A program made the position numbers and the translations under genes. Positions 13,628 to 19,763 of a DNA stretch of 19,763 bases are shown here, piece after piece (position 1 is the stretch's first letter; each line of letters opens with the position of its first letter). The stretch is from Deinococcus roseus (lineage in GTDB: Bacteria > Deinococcota > Deinococci > Deinococcales > Deinococcaceae). Where the stretch lies: positions 1 through 19,763 of the forward strand of contig NZ_BMOD01000047.1 in NCBI RefSeq assembly GCF_014646895.1, given 5' to 3'. A model generated the notes under the pieces. It saw only the letters and a list, made by a program, of their open reading frames with translations, was not told where the DNA came from and ran no database searches.

Positions 13628-16600
13628 ATGACCCTGAAAGCCCTGCTCACCGTTCACAGCTTTTTCTCTGAGGGGGCCGGTGTCAGCAGCCCGACCCAGC
13701 TGGTGAAGCGGGCCAGGGAACTGGGTTACAAGGCCATCGGGTTGGTGGACGACCAGAGCATGGCGGGAGCAGTTGAACTCGCCCAGGCTTGTGAGGAGCA
13801 GGGCTTGCTCCCCATCCACGGCAGCACCCTCAACATCACAGCTGAAGTGCTGGGAGAAAGTTTTGCAGCTCCACTGGTGATCCTTTGCACCTCCAGGGAC
13901 AGTTATGCCGAACTCAACTCCCTGATCACCCAGCTGCATGATGGGCAGGTGGTGCAACCTGCAGACCTCTCCGGCAAGGGTTTCCGGGTTCTCACTGGAT
14001 CCCGGCAAGGCCTGTTGGCAAGGCTGCTGGTGGAAGGGGACTTCAGGCGGGCCAGAAACTGGGTGCAGCACCTCAAAGCCCTGTTGGGTGGAGACATCTT
14101 CATTCAACTCTGGCATGACCTCTATCAAGAAGACGATTCCCTGTCCCGCCTCACCTGCGAACTGGCCCGGGAAGAAGGCATCGAGTGCATGCTTTCCCCA
14201 GAGGTGCGTTATGCCACCGAAGACCAGTGGATTGTGCATGATGCCCTGGTGTGTGCACGGCTTGGCATCACCGTGATGGACCCCCATCCCCTCAGGCCGC
14301 AAAACGGGGAGCAGTGCATCCGTGATCCTGCCCATTACCTGGAGCGCCTGCCTTCCAGAAAAGCCGCGCACACTGCAAACCTGCTGGCCAGATCCTGCGT
14401 CTTCCACCTGCTCCCCGACAAGCTTGAGCTGGCCAACGCCGCCATCCCGGAGGGCTTCAGCCCTTATTTGTGGTTGTTTGCCAGGACCCACACCGCCCTG
14501 GAAGAGCGTTACCCACCAGAGCTTCAACAGCAGGCCTCAAAACGCCTCTCCTACGAGCTGGGGGTGATCAGGCGCATGGGGATGGAGAATTTTTTTCTGG
14601 TCGCCACCGAAGTCATGGATTTCTGCAAAAGCCGGGGCATCCTGGCCAGTGGTCGGGGCAGCGCAGCAGGCAGCATTGTCTGTTACCTGCTGGGCATCAC
14701 CATCGTGGACCCCATCCAACTGGATTTGACCTTCGAGCGCTTCCTGGTGGAAGGCTCGAAATCCACTCCGGACATAGACATCGACATTTCCTCAGCCAGA
14801 AGGCGTGAGGTGCTCTCGTGGGTGGAAGAGCGGTTCGGGCAGGACAGTTGCGAGGCCATGGTCTGCAACCGGATCACTTACCGCCTCTCTTCAGCCCTGC
14901 AGGACCTTTCCCGCGCCCTGGGCCTCCCGCAGCACCAGGCGAATGAACTCACCAAAAGCCTGGGGCGGGATTACCGGCATTTGCGTCCAGCTGACGCTGC
15001 AAAAGCACAGGTGATCTTTGATGAGGTGCTGGGCAATTCTCCAGTGAAAGGCAAGCTGATCGATGTGCTATCCCGGATGGACCGCAAAACGGTGCGCCAC
15101 CTCGCCCCCCACAGTGGCGGGGTGATCCTGGCCCGGCACCCCCTGCACCATTACACCCCGCAGCGCCGATCCTCTGGAGGGATCCGGCACATTGAATTCG
15201 ACAAGGATGATGCAGAAAGCCTGGGTTTGGTCAAGTTGGATTTGCTCGGTTTACGCATGCTCTCGGCCCTCGAAAATGCCCTGTCAGAGATCGAGCGCAT
15301 CGAGGACATCAAACTGGACCTGACCACCCTGAAAGATCACCCGAAAGTCTGGTGGCGCATTTCTAGGGGGGACACCCTGACCCTGTTTCAAATTGAAAGT
15401 CCCGGTCAAATCCAACTTTCGGTTCGCAACCGCCCAAAGAACATGCTGGAACTGGCGCACCAGATTGCCCTTTTCCGACCTGGACCCATCACCAGTTCCA
15501 CGGTCCACCCATACCTCCGCAGGAGGGCAGGCAAAGAAGAAATCACTTACCCTCACCCGACGTTGCAGCCCATTTTGTCCCGCACCTATGGGGTGATCCT
15601 CTACCAGGAGCAAATTCTTCGCGTATGCCATGATTTTGCAGGGCTGGACTGGGTGACGGCAGACCGGTACCGCAAAAGGCTGGCGAAGTGGGAGGATCCA
15701 GAGGAAATCACGCTCCTCAGGGATGAGTTTGTGCAGTCTGCAGTGCAGGCCCATCAATCCTCCAGTCATCCGGTCACGGAGGAGGTGGCCCTGGAGGTCT
15801 TTCAGATGTGCGAGAAGTTCAAAGGATATGGCTTCCCTGAATCCCACGCAGCTTCCTTTGCGCGTCACACGTATGCCTCAGCTTTTCTCCGGGAATTCTT
15901 TGCTGCAGAATTCATCACTGGGGTGCTGAACCACGAGCCGGGGATGTATGCGAGAAGCACCGTGCTGCAGGAAGCGGCCAGACATGGGGTGCAGATCCTG
16001 CCCTTGCACATCCAGTGCTCTGGAGCCCTGTTCACCGTGGAAGTCACGGGAACCCAGCGGGGCAAGCCCCAAAAAAGCATCCGCTTTGGTTTTTGCGGCG
16101 TCAAAGGACTCTCGGAAACAGGCATCCAGCAGCTGGTGCTGGAGCGTACAAGGGGAGAATTCCAGACGCTGGAGGATTTCTTTGTGCGGGTGTCCTTGAC
16201 CTCCAAAGAGTACGAAGCCCTGGTGATCGCTGGGGCTTTTGACCCCTTTCTAGAACGGCGGGAGGCCCTGTTTCAACTGAAAACGCTGCTGAATTCGGTG
16301 CGGGGGGGCAGCCAGGCTTTGTTCGTGCCCCAGGTGAAAACCCCAGTTCTGCAGCCCCTGTCTGAGCGGGAGATCTTCAACTGGAACCAGGCTTTGAAGC
16401 ACAGCCAGGAGAACGGCAAGCATGTGATGGACTTCTACCAGGAGGAACTGTCCGCCATGGGGGTGGTGCCCCTCTCCACATTGAGAGACGGGGAAAAAGT
16501 GTGCACGGCTGGGCTGGTGACCCAGCGGCAAATGCCGCCCACTGCGAACGGGGTGGCCTTTTACACGCTGGAATCTTCCCACGGACAGGTGCAGGTGGTG

Positions 16601-16762
16601 ATCCCCCCAGAACTGTGGGACCGGGAGCGGGTGGTGCTCCGCGACGCCCAAATACTCGTGGTCGAAGGTGCGGTGGTCAAACGGGGACGGCACACCGGGA
16701 TCACGGCTGAAGGGGTGTGGTGCTGGGCCCGCAGGCCTGCCCGGAAGCAAACGCTGGTGTGA
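13628..16762 (+). CDS. dnaE2: Error-prone DNA polymerase DnaE2 (ImuC)
   Basis: This 1044-aa C-family polymerase is the catalytic part of the ImuB-DnaE2 mutasome, which copies past DNA lesions. The N-terminal PHP domain begins VHSFFSEGAGVSSP; its metal-site residues are partly missing (GLVDDQSM in place of a TDH/TDE pattern, GSTLN in place of GxEL), as expected for DnaE2 without proofreading. Further on are SGRGSAAGSIVCYLLG (about 340-355), the catalytic PDIDIDIS (Asp382, 384, 386) and VKLDLLGL with Asp538. The C-terminus has the helix-hairpin-helix EYEALVIAGAFD and an OB fold (about 955-1030). Length is typical. The ATG has AAAGGA 7 nt upstream. It is the last gene of the LexA-controlled operon. 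Confidence 0.93.
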   Translation: MTLKALLTVHSFFSEGAGVSSPTQLVKRARELGYKAIGLVDDQSMAGAVELAQACEEQGLLPIHGSTLNITAEVLGESFAAPLVILCTSRDSYAELNSLITQLHDGQVVQPADLSGKGFRVLTGSRQGLLARLLVEGDFRRARNWVQHLKALLGGDIFIQLWHDLYQEDDSLSRLTCELAREEGIECMLSPEVRYATEDQWIVHDALVCARLGITVMDPHPLRPQNGEQCIRDPAHYLERLPSRKAAHTANLLARSCVFHLLPDKLELANAAIPEGFSPYLWLFARTHTALEERYPPELQQQASKRLSYELGVIRRMGMENFFLVATEVMDFCKSRGILASGRGSAAGSIVCYLLGITIVDPIQLDLTFERFLVEGSKSTPDIDIDISSARRREVLSWVEERFGQDSCEAMVCNRITYRLSSALQDLSRALGLPQHQANELTKSLGRDYRHLRPADAAKAQVIFDEVLGNSPVKGKLIDVLSRMDRKTVRHLAPHSGGVILARHPLHHYTPQRRSSGGIRHIEFDKDDAESLGLVKLDLLGLRMLSALENALSEIERIEDIKLDLTTLKDHPKVWWRISRGDTLTLFQIESPGQIQLSVRNRPKNMLELAHQIALFRPGPITSSTVHPYLRRRAGKEEITYPHPTLQPILSRTYGVILYQEQILRVCHDFAGLDWVTADRYRKRLAKWEDPEEITLLRDEFVQSAVQAHQSSSHPVTEEVALEVFQMCEKFKGYGFPESHAASFARHTYASAFLREFFAAEFITGVLNHEPGMYARSTVLQEAARHGVQILPLHIQCSGALFTVEVTGTQRGKPQKSIRFGFCGVKGLSETGIQQLVLERTRGEFQTLEDFFVRVSLTSKEYEALVIAGAFDPFLERREALFQLKTLLNSVRGGSQALFVPQVKTPVLQPLSEREIFNWNQALKHSQENGKHVMDFYQEELSAMGVVPLSTLRDGEKVCTAGLVTQRQMPPTANGVAFYTLESSHGQVQVVIPPELWDRERVVLRDAQILVVEGAVVKRGRHTGITAEGVWCWARRPARKQTLV

Positions 16763-16771
16763 AAGGGGTTC

Positions 16772-16794
16772 GATCACCCGTGATGTGGGTGGTC
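16772..16794 (+). terminator. Hairpin after dnaE2
   Basis: GATCACCC (16772-16779) can pair with GGGTGGTC (16787-16794), with one G-U pair, around a 7-base loop. A shorter alternative, ATCAC-CC-GTGAT, competes. There is no T-run, so it is a weak terminator candidate. Confidence 0.3.
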
Positions 16795-16816
16795 AGGGAG
16801 GCGTATCCTCAACCCT

Positions 16817-16830
16817 TATACTGCCAGTAT
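16817..16830 (+). promoter_or_regulatory. -10 box overlapping a small palindrome
   Basis: TATACT (16817-16822) ends 6 nt before an ATG at 16829. It overlaps the 13-bp palindrome ATACTG-C-CAGTAT (16818-16830). The -35 region is poor. It may serve the 41-aa ORF as a leaderless promoter, the M50 protease gene 200 bp downstream, or both. Confidence 0.4.
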
Positions 16831-16954
16831 GAAGAATAGCCTATGGGTGCTGTTGCTCATGTTTTTGAAAGAGAGCAGCCACAGTCCACTGATTCAAAAT
16901 GAATTCGCACTCAAAATGAACGCTCTGGGATTGGTCTGCCATGATCCTGTCTGA
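16829..16954 (+). CDS. Possible 41-aa leaderless small protein
   Basis: The ORF starts MKNSLWVLLLMFLKESSHSP and stops with TGA at 16952-16954. A short basic N-terminus followed by a hydrophobic run (LWVLLLMFL) resembles a signal peptide or a tiny membrane protein. Support is limited to the -10 box 6 nt before the ATG, in line with other starts here. I know of no homologue, and it could be a chance frame in the leader of the M50 gene. Without it, 16763-17032 is otherwise empty. Confidence 0.3.
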   Translation: MKNSLWVLLLMFLKESSHSPLIQNEFALKMNALGLVCHDPV

Positions 16955-17032
16955 TGCACAGCAGGAACCTTCAACCCCCTGCCTCTCGATTGCCCAGACC
17001 TCTCTGCCACCTCACAGTAAGGTCTTTGCTCC

Positions 17033-18103
17033 ATGAAGCAGCTTCCCAACCTGCTGGTGTTTCTGATCACCGGCTGTCTGGGTTTTGTGGCAGCCCGTGC
17101 TGGGCTGCCAGAGGATTATCCTCTGGCCCTGCTGGTCATCTTGGTTTGTGCTTACCTGTTTGCCTGGCCTGGTGTGGTGCTTCATGAGCTGGGACACCTG
17201 CTGGCCGGGGTGCTGATGGGCTTCAACATGTATCAGTTTCACCTGGGTCGGTACACCTGGCAAAGGCACCCCCACCGTTTCCAGGGGTATCCCACCCCCA
17301 AAGGCAACCCCTTCTGGGGATCGGTGGCGGGTTTGATTCACCCTGACTGGTCGGAGGCCAGTTACCGCTGGCGCGCCTTTGTGTTTGTGCTGGGTGGTCC
17401 CCTGCTCAACCTGCTGTTGGGGTTGGGGTGTTTCATCTGGATGATGCGCAGCGAGGGGTGGTGGACCCTGGTGCTGCTCATGGCGGTAGCCAACCAACTC
17501 AGCATGTTCGTCACCAACATGCTGCCCATCCGGCAGAACAACGATGGCCACCGCATCTTGCAATTGCTCAGGGGTGAGGTGGTGCCCGTTCAGCACCTGA
17601 TCCAGCGGCATTTTGCTTTGCTGGCCCAGCCGGTGAATTTCAGAACGCTTTCCCCGAAGCCGCTGCAAGAAGCCCTGGAGAAAGGGCAGTTTGCTTCCCT
17701 GGAGGTGCCTTTGTTGCAGCTGCTGCATGTGGTCCACCTCAGGCAGCACAACTGGCAGGAAGGCCAGCCGGTGCTGGACCGGCTCAAAACCCTGATGCAG
17801 GGTGCAGACGCCCAGCTGGGGCTTAAATTGGATCAGGCGTATTTGAATTTGCGTCACCACCATCAGCCGGAATTGGCCCGTGAGGTGCTGGGCCAGAGTG
17901 GACCCAGAGAACTGGAGCCGGGTTTTGCTGTGGTGAAAGCTGCCCTCTTGATGGAAGAAGGCGAGCCTGTGCAGGCCCTGGAGTGCATTCAGGAGATGCG
18001 CAAGCGTTTGAAGGCTGGAGGGTATTCCATCTGGCTCAATTCGGTGGACTTCATCTTGCAAGACCTGCAGCATGATGCAGAACTGGCCATGAAGGTAAGG
18101 TGA
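17033..18103 (+). CDS. M50-family (site-2 type) membrane metalloprotease
   Basis: This 356-aa protein carries the zinc-protease motif VLHELGHLLAG (His51, Glu52, His55), placed within a hydrophobic stretch, and the second metal motif QNNDGHRILQLL (Asp171) in place of the usual LDG. About four membrane segments are visible (roughly residues 5-20, 32-55, 113-135, 143-165). A cytoplasmic C-terminal region of about 180 residues is helical and TPR-like (LLQLLHVVHLRQHNWQEGQP). M50 enzymes cut membrane-bound substrates such as anti-sigma factors; the target here is unknown. The ATG has only a weak AAGG about 10 nt upstream. It is convergent with the SRAP gene and separated from it by 45 bp. Confidence 0.85.
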   Translation: MKQLPNLLVFLITGCLGFVAARAGLPEDYPLALLVILVCAYLFAWPGVVLHELGHLLAGVLMGFNMYQFHLGRYTWQRHPHRFQGYPTPKGNPFWGSVAGLIHPDWSEASYRWRAFVFVLGGPLLNLLLGLGCFIWMMRSEGWWTLVLLMAVANQLSMFVTNMLPIRQNNDGHRILQLLRGEVVPVQHLIQRHFALLAQPVNFRTLSPKPLQEALEKGQFASLEVPLLQLLHVVHLRQHNWQEGQPVLDRLKTLMQGADAQLGLKLDQAYLNLRHHHQPELAREVLGQSGPRELEPGFAVVKAALLMEEGEPVQALECIQEMRKRLKAGGYSIWLNSVDFILQDLQHDAELAMKVR

Positions 18104-18148
18104 CAACTGCCCAACCAGACAGAGGCTTCGCTGGAGCGGTTCTGGGTT

Positions 18149-18754
18149 TTAGCAGGGGGTGACGGTGAGCCAGCGGTCCGGGCAGGGGATGAGGAGTTTC
18201 TGCAGCTCGGTCTGGGGTTGGTCTTCCAGCCATCTCTTTGCTCCTGCCTGACCCAGGATCACCGGTTGGCGGTCGTGGAATTTTTGCACCAGTGGCCCAC
18301 TGGCGCAGGTGAGCAGGGTGAAAGAGTGGATGAGGCCTTGAGGTCCCTGCCAGAAATCCCATAGGCCTGCGAGGATCAGGGGGCCTCCGGTGCTGCTGTG
18401 GATGTGCAACTTGGTTTTGCTCTTGCCATTTTTCTGCCATTCATAGAATCCCGAAACCTCGATGACGCTGCGTTGCCTCTGGAACGCCTTGCGAAAGGTG
18501 GGCAGGCGGTGGGCCGTTTCGGACCTGGCATTGAAGGTGCTTTTGTATTTTTGCAGGTCCTCTTCCCCCTGACAGTGCTCGGGGATGAGTCCCCACCTGG
18601 CGAGGATAGTCTCCAGATCAATGCTGCCGGGTTTTTTGCGGATGATCGGGTACTGCTGGGTGGGGGCGAGTTCCCCGGAGAAATTCCAGGTGTCGTGGTA
18701 TTTGATGTTCCAGATCAGGTTTCCGTCGCTGATTCCGTTGATTCTTCCGCACAT
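18149..18754 (-). CDS. SRAP-domain protein (YedK/HMCES family)
   Basis: SRAP proteins form a covalent thiazolidine crosslink with abasic sites in single-stranded DNA and so shield them from error-prone processing. All key residues are present: Cys2 (MCGRING), the Asn75-containing NARSET, Glu105 in GFYEW and His160 in FHDRQPVIL (the family usually has HxRMP). At 201 aa it is of normal length. Initiator Met removal would expose Cys2 as needed. AAGGAGG lies 6 nt before the ATG. The family is often called SOS-response associated; here it shares the replicon with a LexA-DnaE2 operon, although I see no copy of the 11418-11433 operator at its promoter. Confidence 0.93.
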   Translation of the reverse strand: MCGRINGISDGNLIWNIKYHDTWNFSGELAPTQQYPIIRKKPGSIDLETILARWGLIPEHCQGEEDLQKYKSTFNARSETAHRLPTFRKAFQRQRSVIEVSGFYEWQKNGKSKTKLHIHSSTGGPLILAGLWDFWQGPQGLIHSFTLLTCASGPLVQKFHDRQPVILGQAGAKRWLEDQPQTELQKLLIPCPDRWLTVTPC

Positions 18755-18801
18755 GGAGGCCTCCTTGTTTTTGCATCTGGGTGTGAAATCAAACTGCCCC
18801 C

Positions 18802-18831
18802 ATTGTAGATTATGTTTTTAGCGGAATTCAA
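18802..18831 (-). promoter_or_regulatory. Predicted promoter of the SRAP gene
   Basis: On the minus strand TTGAAT (18826-18831) and TACAAT (18802-18807) are 18 bp apart, about 48 bp upstream of the start codon. The gene also has a strong ribosome binding site, so it is not leaderless. Confidence 0.4.
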
Positions 18832-19433
18832 GACATGGCTTTTACTCAAAGCCACGGTTCCTTCTGGCAGGTGTCTGGGTGATGGATCCCATTGATGTTG
18901 TTGCCACACGAACGCAGGAGCGAAGTTCCACCAGACCACAAAACTTTCCCTGGTGCCTGTGAACCTCAACCCAAAACAAGCCCATTGCTCCAACCCTTCA
19001 GGGTGTACAACTCAAGGAGTTGTCGGGTGGCGCAGGGCTCAGGGAGTCCTGCACCAAAGCAATGTGTGGTTGAAGCAACTGCACCTTCAATGTGGGACGA
19101 AGACCAATGGAGTGCCAAGGGCACTCTCCGGGACTGACGCACTACGGTGCTGGCCAAGGGCCTTCATCGTCTCCCTGATCTTACTTTAGACACCGGCTCC
19201 ACCTGGGCGAGGTCCTCGCAGATCAACGGGCAGGATATGAACTCGTCACTGGCTGCCGGGAAGTGCATGCTCCTGGGGGCAATGTGGTGTGCTCCTATGA
19301 GGTGGGATGTCCGCTGGGAAAATCTGAACCCAGGCCATAGATTTTGATCTGATCCTGGTTCACGACTCAGCGGTGGTGTTTGGATTGCACGTGATTCACC
19401 CAACCGTGTGGGAAGTGGTGGCACAGGTGCACT
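18832..19433. other. Mostly non-coding region with two hairpins and possible gene debris
   Basis: No gene here convinces me. Two short perfect hairpins lie at 19007-19023 and 19110-19126. On the plus strand a start-less frame of about 49 residues from about 19183 to 19340 (RLHLGEVLADQRAGYELVTG) has protein-like composition and may be decayed coding sequence; I cannot name it. Confidence 0.35.
19007..19126. repeat. Two 7-bp hairpins with AAG loops
   Basis: ACAACTC-AAG-GAGTTGT (19007-19023) and GAGTGCC-AAG-GGCACTC (19110-19126) have the same stem length and loop, with different stem sequence, 103 bp apart. Neither has a following T-run on the plus strand. They could be RNA structure of an unknown transcript, or coincidence. 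Confidence 0.35.
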
Positions 19434-19601
19434 TCATTCTTGCCGGGCTTTCTTTCTCCAGGCATAGAAAGTGGCTTTGTTGATCCGGTAGTAGCTACAG
19501 ATCTTGCGGAAGTGCTCCTCACCTTTGACCAGAAATGTAGCAAAGTACTGACGGCGTTCTTGTTGCTGGGATCGGGTCAACCCTGTGGGGTGCCAGGTCA
19601 T
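19434..19601 (-). CDS. 55-aa helix-turn-helix protein, transposase-like
   Basis: The ORF starts MTWHPTGLTRSQQQERRQYF, continues to FRKICSYYRINKATFYAWRK and ends KARQE. The segment ICSYYRINKATFYAWRKKA follows the helix-turn-helix pattern seen in transposase N-terminal domains and small regulators. No Shine-Dalgarno precedes the ATG at 19599-19601, but TACAGT (TANNNT) ends 6 nt upstream, with TTGATC 19 bp before it. I see no catalytic transposase frame next to it within the window, so it may be a fragment of an insertion sequence, an orphan OrfA-like gene or a small regulator. Confidence 0.5.
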   Translation of the reverse strand: MTWHPTGLTRSQQQERRQYFATFLVKGEEHFRKICSYYRINKATFYAWRKKARQE

Positions 19602-19763
19602 CTCAGCACTGTAGCCTACTCAGTTGTGCGTGGATCAATAAGTGTATTGGTATGCTTTTGTTTTCATTTAAAGAGAGCAATCGGTCGTCCGCTGCGATGA
19701 TCCCGCAGGGGGCAGGCAAAAAGCAGGGCAGCAGTAAAATTCGACTTGTGAGAACCAAAAAAA
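19602..19763. other. Window end, no gene seen
   Basis: It contains the predicted promoter of the helix-turn-helix ORF and A/T-rich stretches. I find no inverted repeat that would mark an insertion-sequence end before the window stops. Confidence 0.4.

Noticed and set aside
11451..14527. Long minus-strand frames opposite the mutagenesis operon
   Set aside because: Shadows caused by biased codon use; the plus strand carries LexA, ImuB and DnaE2 motifs with proper ribosome sites.
16954..17187. 77-aa plus-strand frame overlapping the M50 gene start
   Set aside because: Ser/Pro/Cys-rich shadow of the M50 protease frame.
18715..18993. 92-aa minus-strand frame upstream of the SRAP gene
   Set aside because: It overlaps the SRAP start region and promoter and shows no recognisable domain.

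Overview
The window looks like a piece of a large plasmid or secondary replicon from the Deinococcota, most likely a Deinococcus with fairly low GC content. Three things point there: a cassette of a LexA-type repressor, ImuB and DnaE2; ParA with the NHAGG-type Walker motif; and repeated promoters in which a TANNNT -10 box sits 5-6 nt before the start codon, the leaderless arrangement known to be common in Deinococcus. The assignment rests on these family features only.

Left part (1-9020, all genes on the minus strand): a replication initiator (7650-9020), a SWIM/SNF2 ATPase (3635-7078), a parA-parB partition operon (1599-3496), a small AbrB/MazE-like gene (849-1043), a PD-(D/E)XK-like gene broken by a frameshift in a run of six G (394-877), and a short unknown gene (32-397). 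ParA carries an N-terminal Phd/YefM-like domain, and a palindrome lies inside its predicted promoter.

Origin (about 9021-9740): twelve identical 15-bp iterons, CCCCAGGTTATGCGG, lie upstream of the initiator gene. A thirteenth, in inverted orientation, lies alone in the gap between the initiator and the SNF2 gene. This is a typical iteron-controlled plasmid origin.

Middle (9897-11342): an orphan Xre/MbcA/ParS (DUF2384) antitoxin, then an unrecognised 223-residue gene bracketed by two nearly identical 31-bp palindromes. This bracketed unit is the least explained structure in the window.

Right part (11411-16762, plus strand): a tightly packed operon of a LexA-like repressor, a small zinc-ribbon protein, an ImuB-type inactive Y-family polymerase, a DUF6504-like protein and DnaE2. 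It is an SOS mutagenesis cassette with its own repressor and a candidate operator between the -35 and -10 boxes. Then come a possible 41-residue leaderless ORF, an M50 membrane protease (17033-18103) and, convergent to it, a SRAP-domain protein that handles abasic sites (18149-18754). The last 900 bases hold little coding sequence except a 55-residue helix-turn-helix ORF (19434-19601).

Taken together, the replicon carries its own replication and partition system and a set of DNA-damage tolerance genes.
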